Source: Lysobacter prati (GTDB taxonomy: Bacteria > Pseudomonadota > Gammaproteobacteria > Xanthomonadales > Xanthomonadaceae). Taken from it: DNA of 64,000 nucleotides. Shown here piece by piece: positions 56,989 to 64,000 of the stretch (positions within the stretch are counted from its first letter, which is position 1; each line of letters begins with the position of its first letter). The DNA lies in NCBI RefSeq assembly GCF_009765215.1, contig NZ_VLNV01000007.1, forward strand, positions 124,001 through 188,000. Direction: 5' to 3'. The translations under genes were made by a program, and so were the position numbers. Below the pieces are notes generated by a model that saw only the letters and a list, made by a program, of their open reading frames with translations, was not told the origin of the DNA and made no database searches.

Positions 56989-58171
56989 TGGACTCCTCCG
57001 CGCGCGGCGCCGCCGCAGGACGTGGCGCCGCCACGGGCCCCAGTTCGGCTGTAAGCGTGAAACGGTCGCGTCCGCTGGACGGGTCGGGCATCAGCGCGCC
57101 AGTCAGTGCCGGCGCGCGCCACAGCGGCGAGCCCTGCAGGCGCTGGATCAGCGACGGCGCCTCGCGGCTGAGGCCGATCATGGTGAGGCTGGTGTCCTCG
57201 ATGGCGAGCTTTTCCAGGTACGTGCTGTCGGGCAGGCGACGGGTCAGTTCGTCGATCACTTCCAGCGAGGTCGGGCGCTCGGCGCGCGCGCGGTCGAGGA
57301 ATGCCTGGCCCTCGGTGAGTTCAATCAGTGTCTGCCGCTGCGTCGCCGCGGCACGCGCGGCGGCAGCGTGGCCAGCGATGGTCTGTTCGAGCTCGTCGGC
57401 GGCGGCGCGGCGGTTTCCAAGCAGTTGCCACATCGTCGCGGCCACGGCCATCAGCGCAACGGCGATCAATGCCAGGTTCCAGTAGCGGAACGGGTCGCCG
57501 TGGTGGCGGCGCTGCTGGACTGACAGCAGGTTGACCCCGAGCGGCACGCCGCCGCTGCCGGCGACATCGATGCCGGCCAGCGTGCGGGCCAGCGGTCCGA
57601 GCGCCGCCAGCTGCGGGTCCAGACCCTGCCGCGGCACCACCACCAGTTCGGTATCGAGCATGCCGTCGCTTTCGCGGCGGCCGAGCACGCGCGCGTCGAA
57701 GGCGACGGTGTCGGCGGTGAACGGGGTCTGCCGGTCGATCTCGAAGCCGACCACATCGCGCAGGCGATCTGCGGCGGCGGCGGGAAGCGCAAGGCGGCGG
57801 CGCAGTCCGGCCGCTGCCGGCAGCAGCAGCCATCGCGGCAGATCGGCCAGCCGCGGCGGCAACAGGGGCGCCAGCGGATCGGCAACCGATTCTGGGCCGG
57901 CCTCCAGGGCCAGCGCCGGCACTGAACCCAGATCGCGCAGCTGACCGCCCTGTTGCAGGCGCAGTTGCAAGGTCTGGTCGTGCAGTTGCAGCAGCAGCCT
58001 GCCACGGTCGAAGCCGAGCACGCGACGCACGCGCATGGGCAGCCAGGCGGCGAGGTTGTGCCCCCACCAGCCCAGGAAGCCGCCCGCGCCCGGAGCCAGC
58101 CGCGCGCCAATGCGTCGCAACCGGTCCTGCGCCCAGTCGGCTCCCTGCCGTGTCTGGCTGCTTGCATTCAT
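56975..58171 (-). CDS. gspL: Type II secretion protein GspL
   Basis: The 398 residues combine a cytoplasmic actin-like/PilM-like part (~45-225), a membrane segment (~230-250) and a periplasmic PilN-like ferredoxin domain (~255-375). GspL recruits the GspE ATPase to the membrane. It is fused-PilM/N in style, as in Xanthomonas XpsL. It overlaps gspK by four bases. Confidence 0.88.
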   Translation of the reverse strand: MNASSQTRQGADWAQDRLRRIGARLAPGAGGFLGWWGHNLAAWLPMRVRRVLGFDRGRLLLQLHDQTLQLRLQQGGQLRDLGSVPALALEAGPESVADPLAPLLPPRLADLPRWLLLPAAAGLRRRLALPAAAADRLRDVVGFEIDRQTPFTADTVAFDARVLGRRESDGMLDTELVVVPRQGLDPQLAALGPLARTLAGIDVAGSGGVPLGVNLLSVQQRRHHGDPFRYWNLALIAVALMAVAATMWQLLGNRRAAADELEQTIAGHAAAARAAATQRQTLIELTEGQAFLDRARAERPTSLEVIDELTRRLPDSTYLEKLAIEDTSLTMIGLSREAPSLIQRLQGSPLWRAPALTGALMPDPSSGRDRFTLTAELGPVAAPRPAAAPRAEESNESQ

Positions 58172-59076
58172 CGTGGTGAAGCTCCCTCCTCCCAGCGCAG
58201 CGGAGTGTAGGCCATGCCGGGCAAAGCCCCACCCCCGACGCGGACAACGACCCGCAACAACGACTCGCGACCATCGGCGAGTCGAGCACGGCTGTCGATA
58301 CTATAGGTGCCGCTGCCGCCTCCGGCCACGCCGACGATGTCTCCCGGCACGCCCTGCGCCAGGCCGTTGGCGTCGGCGCCACGCCGCTGCGCGACCAGGT
58401 CGGTGCCGTTGAGCCCCAGGGCATCGAGCACCGGCCCGGCCGCGTAGGCCGCATCCGGGCGGGCACGACCGCTGTATACGGTCAGGTAGGGCTCCAGTCG
58501 CGCGTACAGCTGCGGGGTGAATCCGATCACCTGCTCCAGTTCGGCAACGCTCTCGAAGTCGGCGTCCTTGGCGCCATACGGCAGCCCGGCCGAGGCGTAG
58601 TCAGCGTCTTCGCCTCCGCCGGCGGCCTGCGTCAGCGGGTCGGGGTCGCGCCAGTCGATGATCGCGGCCGCCAACCGCGCCGCCTGCGAGGGGTCCATCC
58701 GTGCGCCGCCTTCTGCCGATGCAACGCGCTGGATCAGCGCGGCCAGCAATGGCGCATCGGCCTGGTTGAGGTCGACCTTGCCGCTCTCGTCGGTCATCTG
58801 GACCTCGACATCGGCATCGCCGTAGCGCCAGTGATAGCTGCGTCCGTCCGGCCGCCATTTCAGGCGCGGGTCGCTGAGGCCGACGCGGGTCAGTGCGTAT
58901 TCCACGCCGGCACGGGCCGCGCCGGAGGCGACCAGGCCACGCACCAGCACGCGCCCCTGCAGGCTTTCGATGCGTGCCAACAGCGCGAATGCGCCGATCA
59001 CCGAGGTCAGCAGCACGATCAGCCACAGCACCAGGATCAGGGCCGTGCCGCGCATTCCCGGCCGAAGCGCGGTCAT
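58168..59076 (-). CDS. gspK: Type II secretion minor pseudopilin GspK
   Basis: The 302 residues start RPGMRGTALILVLWLIVLL: a prepilin-like site (G10) and hydrophobic helix without the Glu+5, typical of GspK, which caps the pseudopilus. The body has the T2SK helix-hairpin region with ESGKVDLNQAD, IDWRDPDPLTQ and ADFESVAELEQVIGF. It overlaps gspJ and gspL by four bases. Confidence 0.93.
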   Translation of the reverse strand: MTALRPGMRGTALILVLWLIVLLTSVIGAFALLARIESLQGRVLVRGLVASGAARAGVEYALTRVGLSDPRLKWRPDGRSYHWRYGDADVEVQMTDESGKVDLNQADAPLLAALIQRVASAEGGARMDPSQAARLAAAIIDWRDPDPLTQAAGGGEDADYASAGLPYGAKDADFESVAELEQVIGFTPQLYARLEPYLTVYSGRARPDAAYAAGPVLDALGLNGTDLVAQRRGADANGLAQGVPGDIVGVAGGGSGTYSIDSRARLADGRESLLRVVVRVGGGALPGMAYTPLRWEEGASPR

Positions 59077-59720
59077 AGCTGCTGCACCGTCAGGCCGGCG
59101 CCTTCGAACTGCGCGGCCAGTGGCAAGGACACCACCAGCGGCGGCCAGGCCCGTCCGTCACGATCGACCAGGGTGACCTCGACCAGCAGCGGCAGTCGCT
59201 CACTGGCCTCCCACTTGTCCTGCCAGTCGCCCAGGCGTCCTTCCTCATTCAATGCCCGATAGCGGAAACGCGCTTCGCGCAGGCCCTCCACCAGCAGTTC
59301 CGGCGGACGCGGCTGCGGCTCCTCGACGGTCTGGCCGGCCAGCACCATGCTCAGCGCGAGCGAGATGCGCGCATCGCCGCCGTCGCCCTCGATCTTCAGG
59401 TCGTGCAGGTACGGGCCACCACGGCCGAGATAGTCCGGCAGGTCGGCGACGAAACGCAGGCGGTCCGGCTCTCCGACAAAACGGATCGGCGTGCCCTTGC
59501 TCTCATCGAAGGCAAACGCCACCGGCCGCGTCGCCGTCAGGCGACTGCGCAGGAAGCCGGCGACGGCGCGCATGTGCTCGCTGCGGTCGGCCATCGCTTC
59601 GCCACGGATGGCGGTGCGGTTGGCGGCACCGAGCGTGGTGAACGCCAGCGCCAGGCCGGCTACCAGCAGCACGGTCGCCAACAGCACCTCGATCAGGGTG
59701 AACCCGCGCGCATGCCTCAT
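59073..59720 (-). CDS. gspJ: Type II secretion minor pseudopilin GspJ
   Basis: The 215 residues begin MRHARGFTLIEV: PilD site after G6, Glu+5 present. GspJ sits with GspI and GspK at the pseudopilus tip. I chose the ATG at 59720 from the prepilin motif; it overlaps the gspI stop by four bases. The frame is open further upstream but belongs to gspI's shadow. Confidence 0.93.
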   Translation of the reverse strand: MRHARGFTLIEVLLATVLLVAGLALAFTTLGAANRTAIRGEAMADRSEHMRAVAGFLRSRLTATRPVAFAFDESKGTPIRFVGEPDRLRFVADLPDYLGRGGPYLHDLKIEGDGGDARISLALSMVLAGQTVEEPQPRPPELLVEGLREARFRYRALNEEGRLGDWQDKWEASERLPLLVEVTLVDRDGRAWPPLVVSLPLAAQFEGAGLTVQQL

Positions 59721-60139
59721 GGCAGTGCCGCCTCGCCGCCTGCGGCGACCGTGCGCAGGGAACGCAGTTGCAGTCGCTGGCCAGGCCCGGCATCGCCCCA
59801 CTCGACCGCCAGCGTGACCTCGAACAGGCCCGCGGCATTGGGATCGACCTGTTGCCTGGCCGCCGCGATGCTGGGGTCGCGCCATGGCGCGATGCGCAGT
59901 TGCCAGCGGTAGCGACCGTCCTCGAACTCGCCGTCGCGCTGGCCGGGCGCGATCACCTCGCCGGCGCCGACCTGGGCCAGCAACGACTGTGCGTACAGCG
60001 CCGCGCGCGCGGCATCGCTGGAGCCGCGCACCTGCCGCGCCGCACCCGAAAGAATGCCCAGCAGCACCGTCAGCGCCAGCGCCAGCAAAGCGAAGGCAAC
60101 GATGACTTCGAGGAGGGTGTAGCCGCGCTGGCGCTTCAT
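59717..60139 (-). CDS. gspI: Type II secretion minor pseudopilin GspI
   Basis: 140 residues, MKRQRGYTLLEVIVAFALLA: PilD site after G6, Glu+5 present. A short globular domain follows. Coupled by four-base overlaps to gspH and gspJ. Confidence 0.93.
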   Translation of the reverse strand: MKRQRGYTLLEVIVAFALLALALTVLLGILSGAARQVRGSSDAARAALYAQSLLAQVGAGEVIAPGQRDGEFEDGRYRWQLRIAPWRDPSIAAARQQVDPNAAGLFEVTLAVEWGDAGPGQRLQLRSLRTVAAGGEAALP

Positions 60140-60594
60140 GACGGCGGCGCTCCCACAGCCCGGCGCAAGCGCACTTCTCCGGTCAGCCAGGCGACGTCGA
60201 TATTCCAGACCGCGCTGCGGGCACTGAGCTGGACGCGGCCACCGGTGCTGGCGCCGTCGGCGAAGAACACGATCGCGCCCTCGCCTTGCCGTGGCTGCAC
60301 TTCGCGTGCACCGGTGAAGGTCACGCGCAGCGCCGGAGAGATCTCGCCCTTGCGTCCGTTGGGAGCGGTCCAGGCGTGCGTGGCTGGATCGAGGGTGAAG
60401 CGTTGCGGCTTGCCGGTGGCGATGGCCTGCGTGCGCGTGTAGCGCAGTTGCGCCGCCACCGACTTGGCGGCCGAGCGCAACTGCATGCCCTGGATGCCGC
60501 CACCCAACGCCGCCGCGGCGAGCACGCTGATCGCGGCGATCAGCGCGATCACCAGCAGCATCTCCAGCAACGATGCGCCGCGGGCATGCTGCAT
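60136..60594 (-). CDS. gspH: Type II secretion minor pseudopilin GspH
   Basis: 152 residues, MQHARGASLLEMLLVIALIA: PilD site after G6, with Ala instead of the usual Phe at +1 and Glu at +5. The body follows the GspH pattern with AAKSVAAQLRYTRTQAIATG and a Trp-containing beta region. Start at 60594, 46 bases after gspG. Confidence 0.9.
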   Translation of the reverse strand: MQHARGASLLEMLLVIALIAAISVLAAAALGGGIQGMQLRSAAKSVAAQLRYTRTQAIATGKPQRFTLDPATHAWTAPNGRKGEISPALRVTFTGAREVQPRQGEGAIVFFADGASTGGRVQLSARSAVWNIDVAWLTGEVRLRRAVGAPPS

Positions 60595-60640
60595 TAGGCC
60601 AGGTCCCCCGATGGCTACCGTGCGGACTTTGTTCGAACGG

Positions 60641-61072
60641 TCACTCGTACTTGATGTCGGCATCGACGCTGGTGCCGCCGACCTTGCCGTCCTTGCCCAG
60701 CACGATCAGGTCGAACGGGCCGCCCTCGCCCGGCGCGCGGTATTCGATCGGATGGCCCCAGGGATCTTTCAGCTCCGCCGGCTTGGCGTACGGGCCGAGC
60801 CAGCCGTTGACGTCGGTGGGCTGGGTGACCAGTTCCTCCAGCGAGGTGGGCAGTCGGCCGGTGTCCATCTGGAACGCCTCGACCTTGCCCGCCATGGTCT
60901 GCACCTGCGCCTTGGCGATGTTGTAGTCGCCGCGGTCCTTGCCGCCGAGCACGCGGCTGCCGACGAAGGCCAGCACCGCGCCGATGAGCACGATCACGAT
61001 GATGATCTCGATCAGGCTCATGCCGCGCTGGCGGGCGGCAGAGGGTGACCGGGTCAAACTACGGTTACGCAT
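60641..61072 (-). CDS. gspG: Type II secretion major pseudopilin GspG
   Basis: The 143 residues have a 17-residue leader ending RQRG, then MSLIEIIIVIVLIG (Met+1, Glu+5). The body has the GspG signature TGRLPTSLEEL...DPWGHPIEYRAPG and a C-terminal acidic DADIKYE calcium-type region. It is the main subunit of the pseudopilus. A 100-base gap separates it from gspF. Confidence 0.95.
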   Translation of the reverse strand: MRNRSLTRSPSAARQRGMSLIEIIIVIVLIGAVLAFVGSRVLGGKDRGDYNIAKAQVQTMAGKVEAFQMDTGRLPTSLEELVTQPTDVNGWLGPYAKPAELKDPWGHPIEYRAPGEGGPFDLIVLGKDGKVGGTSVDADIKYE

Positions 61073-61172
61073 GTGGGGGATCCTTGTCGGGAGCGGTGAC
61101 GATGACGGGATGTTTACCCGATATTGGTGGTCAGTGGGCTGACTGCGCGCGGCTGCATTCAGTTCCCTGCCG

Positions 61173-62390
61173 CTAGCCGATCGCATTGGTCAGGTCATAC
61201 AGCGGTGTCAGCACCGCCAGCACGACCATGCCCACGACCGTGGCCAGCACCACCGTCACCAGCGGCACCATCGCCGCCAGCATCCGGTCCAGCGCCAGCG
61301 CGGTTTCCTGTTCGAACGTCTCGGCGGTCTTGACCAGCATCGTGTCGAGCGTGCCCGACTCCTCGCCGACCTGGATCATCTGCAGCGCCAACCGCGGGAA
61401 GCGCTTACCGCGTCCGAGCGCGGTCGACAGCGCGACACCGTTCTTGACCTCCTCGGCGGCAGCGGCGACGTCGGCGGCGAGCACGCGGTTGCCGAGCACA
61501 TTGCGGCCGATGCCGAGCGCGGACATCAGCGGCACGCCGTTGCGCACCAGCGTGCCGAGCGTGCGTGCGAGGCGCGCGGTCTCGACCTTGGCCACCAGCG
61601 CGCCGGCGAATCGACGCCGCAGCAGCCAGGCATCGAAGGCCTCGCGGAACACCGGATCGCGGCGCTTGCGATCGAACCACCACAGCGCCAGCGCCGGCAC
61701 CACCAGCAGCACGATCCACCAGTCGCGAACGAACAGGCCCACGCCGAGCACGAGCTGGGTGAACAACGGCAGCTGCGCATCCAGGCTTTCGTACATCGCC
61801 GCGAACTGCGGAACCACGTAGCCGAGCAGGAACAGCAGGCTCAGGCCGACCATCACCAGCAGGATCGCCGGATAGATCAGCGCGTTGATGACCCGGCCCT
61901 GCAGCGCGCGCGTGCGCTCCATGTAGTCGGCCAGCCGCGCCAGCGTCTCGTGCAGGCTGCCACCGGCTTCACCGGCGCGGACCATGTTGACGTACAGGCG
62001 CGAGAACGTGCCGTGCTGGCGCTCCAGCGCCGACGACAGCGAACTGCCACCGCGCACGGCATCGCGCACGTCGCCAATGGTCCTGCGCGCGAGTTCGTCT
62101 TCGGGCAGTTCCAGCAGGATGGTCAGTGCGCGATCGAGCGGCTGGCCGGCGCCGAGCAGCGTCGCCAGCTGCTGGGTGAACTGCACCAGGCGCGCGCCGG
62201 CGAACGGTCGGGTCTTGAACAACCCCTTCCAGACCGAGGCCCCGGAGGCCTCGCTGGCCAGCTTGGCCTCGACCGGCATGTGCCCCTGTTCCTGCAGGCG
62301 CGCAACCACCTCGGCATTGCTGGCGGCCTCCATCTGGCCGTCGAGCAGCTCACCGCGGGGGTTGAGGGCTTTGTAGTGGTAGAGGGGCAT
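61173..62390 (-). CDS. gspF: Type II secretion inner-membrane platform protein GspF
   Basis: The 405-residue polytopic protein has two repeated T2SF domains (~70-195 and ~270-395), each with a LLGAGQPLDRAL / LVRNGVPLMSAL motif, and three membrane helices. It opens with MPLYHYKALNPRGE, family-typical. It is the platform on which pseudopilins assemble. Confidence 0.96.
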   Translation of the reverse strand: MPLYHYKALNPRGELLDGQMEAASNAEVVARLQEQGHMPVEAKLASEASGASVWKGLFKTRPFAGARLVQFTQQLATLLGAGQPLDRALTILLELPEDELARRTIGDVRDAVRGGSSLSSALERQHGTFSRLYVNMVRAGEAGGSLHETLARLADYMERTRALQGRVINALIYPAILLVMVGLSLLFLLGYVVPQFAAMYESLDAQLPLFTQLVLGVGLFVRDWWIVLLVVPALALWWFDRKRRDPVFREAFDAWLLRRRFAGALVAKVETARLARTLGTLVRNGVPLMSALGIGRNVLGNRVLAADVAAAAEEVKNGVALSTALGRGKRFPRLALQMIQVGEESGTLDTMLVKTAETFEQETALALDRMLAAMVPLVTVVLATVVGMVVLAVLTPLYDLTNAIG

Positions 62391-62448
62391 CGTTACTCGT
62401 CATTCCCGCGAAGGCGTGCATGCAATGGGGTATCGGGACCGGGAACGA

Positions 62449-64000
62449 TCACGCATCCTCCGTCACCCGCAGCACTTCCTCGATCGTCGTCTCCCCCGCC
62501 AGCGCCTTGATGATGCCATCCTCGTACATCGTGCGCATGCCCGACTGGCGCGCAATCTGCTCGATCTCGCCCATGCCGGCGTGGCGCATCACCGCGCGGC
62601 GCAGCTCGTCGTTCATCACCAGGAATTCCATGATGGTGGTGCGGCCGAGGTAGCCGTTGGGCGCGATCGCCGACGGGCGCGGATGGTAGAGGTAGATGTC
62701 GCCCGACGGCTGGTAGCGGCGCAGGTTGAACTTCTTGATTTCCTCCGGCGACGCCAGGTATCGCTCGGCATTCGTCAGCTCCAGCTTGCGCACCAGGCGC
62801 TGGCCGAGGATGCCGTTGATGGTGGACGTCAGCAGGTAATCCTCCACGCCCATGTCGAGCAGGCGGGTGATGCCACCGGCAGCGTTGTTGGTGTGCAGGG
62901 TCGACAACACCAGGTGGCCGGTCAGCGCCGACTGGATCGCAATGCGGCAGGTCTCGAGGTCGCGCATTTCGCCGATCATGATGATGTCGGGGTCCTGGCG
63001 GACGATGCTGCGCAGCGCGTGGGCGAAATCCAGGCCGATCTGCGGCTTGGCCTGGATTTGGTTGATGCCCTCGATCTGGTATTCGACCGGGTCTTCGACC
63101 GTGATGATCTTGACGTCGGTGGTGTTGAGCTTGCTCAGCGCGGTGTACAGCGTCGTGGTCTTGCCCGAGCCGGTCGGGCCGGTCACCAGCAGGATGCCGT
63201 GCGGCTGGTCGAGCACCTTCTGGAACTGCGGCAGGAAATTGTCAGTGAAGCCCAGGCGCTTGAAGTCGAACACCACCGTTTCGCGGTCCAGCAAGCGCAT
63301 CACCACGCTCTCGCCGTGCGCGGTAGGCACCGTGCTCACGCGCAGGTCGAGTTCCTTGCCCTGCACGCGCAGCATGATGCGGCCGTCCTGCGGCAGGCGA
63401 CGCTCGGCGATGTTGAGCTTGGCCATGATCTTGACGCGGCTGATCACCGCCGCGGTGAGATTGGCCGGCGGACTTTCGCCTTCGGTCAGCACGCCGTCGA
63501 CGCGGTAGCGCACCTTGAGGCGGCTCTCGAACGGTTCGATGTGGATGTCGGACGCGCGCAGCTCGACCGCGCGCTGGATGACCAGATTGACCAGGCGGAT
63601 GACCGGCGCTTCCGAGGCGAGGTCGCGCAAGTGCTCTACATCGTCGAGGTCGCCGCCACCGCCCTCGCCTTCGGCGGTCTCGACTATTGCGCCCATCGCG
63701 CTGCGGCCCTGGCCGTACCAGCGTTCGACCAGGTCGCCGATCTCGGAGCGCAGCGCCACCGCCGGGCGGATGTCGCGGCCGGTGGCAAGGCGCAGGGCAT
63801 CGATGGTGTACAGGTCCTGCGGGTCGGCCATCAGCACGTCGACCGCGGTGTCGCTTTCGCCGACCGGGCAGACCGCGAACTGCTTCATGAAACGCGCCGA
63901 CATCGCCACGCCCTCCGGCGGCAGCTCGGGTGCGTCCTTGACGTTAACCAGCGGCAGGCCGAGCACCTCGGCGCAGGTTTCGGCGTGGTCGCGTTCGGAC
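62449..64000 (-). CDS. gspE: Type II secretion ATPase GspE, 5' end beyond the window
   Basis: The stop is at 62449 and the frame is open to the window edge (last visible upstream residues SERDHAETCAEV), so the N-terminus is cut. Visible are the N2 domain, Walker A GPTGSGKT, the Asp box VEDPVEYQIEG, Walker B RQDPDIIMIGEMRD and the His box TGHLVLSTLHTN. The C-terminal zinc-binding tetracysteine of most GspE/PilB ATPases is missing: the region reads RKLELTNAERY and RPSAIAPNGYLGRT with no cysteine. GspE powers pseudopilus assembly. Confidence 0.95.
   Translation of the reverse strand, partial: SERDHAETCAEVLGLPLVNVKDAPELPPEGVAMSARFMKQFAVCPVGESDTAVDVLMADPQDLYTIDALRLATGRDIRPAVALRSEIGDLVERWYGQGRSAMGAIVETAEGEGGGGDLDDVEHLRDLASEAPVIRLVNLVIQRAVELRASDIHIEPFESRLKVRYRVDGVLTEGESPPANLTAAVISRVKIMAKLNIAERRLPQDGRIMLRVQGKELDLRVSTVPTAHGESVVMRLLDRETVVFDFKRLGFTDNFLPQFQKVLDQPHGILLVTGPTGSGKTTTLYTALSKLNTTDVKIITVEDPVEYQIEGINQIQAKPQIGLDFAHALRSIVRQDPDIIMIGEMRDLETCRIAIQSALTGHLVLSTLHTNNAAGGITRLLDMGVEDYLLTSTINGILGQRLVRKLELTNAERYLASPEEIKKFNLRRYQPSGDIYLYHPRPSAIAPNGYLGRTTIMEFLVMNDELRRAVMRHAGMGEIEQIARQSGMRTMYEDGIIKALAGETTIEEVLRVTEDA

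Overview
The window is a piece of high-GC gammaproteobacterial chromosome that fits the Xanthomonadaceae/Lysobacteraceae (Lysobacter/Luteimonas-like). The evidence is a Nudix-ThiE fusion beside secA, a division/cell-wall (dcw) cluster with no murD, a type II secretion operon in the Xanthomonas xps order E-F-G-H-I-J-K-L-M-N-D with a lipoprotein secretin, a RibB with a degenerate RibA half, and families of short GC-rich intergenic palindromes. Almost every gene is a recognisable chromosomal core gene. I see no phage, transposase, tRNA, 16S/23S rRNA or CRISPR array.

Layout. 1-1028 (+): the end of the prepilin peptidase gene pilD, then coaE. 1039-6023 (-): Nudix/ThiE-like fusion, secA, and an M23 envelope peptidase. 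6029-6466 (+): a dciA-like helicase-loader gene whose start codon is 5 bases from that of the M23 gene. 6714-23871 (-): lpxC, then the dcw cluster read as mraZ-rsmH-ftsL-ftsI-murE-murF-mraY-ftsW-murG-murC-ddlB-ftsQ-ftsA-ftsZ. Most of these genes overlap by 1-11 bases. A sigma70-type promoter (TTGACA, 17 bp, TAAGGT) lies before mraZ and a strong hairpin follows ftsZ. 24474-24833 (-): RNase P RNA, bracketed by two inverted copies of a ~95-bp repeat.

25295-38258: rsmI; divergently lpoA-like and yraN; a histidine kinase with two CheY-like receivers; a lipoprotein metallo-beta-lactamase-fold hydrolase; a Rof-like Rho antiterminator; an Ohr/OsmC peroxidase; a PAP2 phosphatase; a DUF3300-DUF2950-lipoprotein set; and a GlcD-type FAD oxidoreductase. 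38384-46323 (-): riboflavin and one-carbon genes in the order glyA, nrdR-ribD, methyltransferase, FMN riboswitch with an intrinsic terminator, ribE, ribBX, ribH, nusB, thiL. 46494-51545 (+): LpxO-like hydroxylase, ettA, pyrF, AzgA-type purine permease. 51549-64000 (-): type II secretion genes gspE (cut by the window edge) to gspD, then two glycosyltransferase genes, the first translationally coupled to gspD.

How the genes work together. The centre of the window builds the envelope: lipid A commitment (LpxC), muropeptide ligases and lipid I/II synthesis (MurE, MurF, MraY, MurG, MurC, Ddl), septal synthesis (FtsW, FtsI, FtsQ, FtsL) and the Z-ring (FtsA, FtsZ). SecA exports the proteins that the Gsp machine then secretes. 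PilD at the left edge is the enzyme expected to process pseudopilins GspG-K at the right edge. Riboflavin synthesis is controlled by the FMN riboswitch. GTP cyclohydrolase II must be encoded elsewhere, because the RibA half of RibBX has lost its metal- and GTP-binding residues.

The observations I would look at first are: the structured AT-rich island between dciA and lpxC with two mutually exclusive hairpins; the inverted repeats bracketing rnpB; the long hairpin in the secA leader; the paired AGTCT/AGACT inverted repeats upstream of the dcw promoter; the gspD-glycosyltransferase coupling; and the triple TCGCATGCG motif upstream of ohr. All functional statements come from reading the sequence and knowledge of the families; no database search was run.
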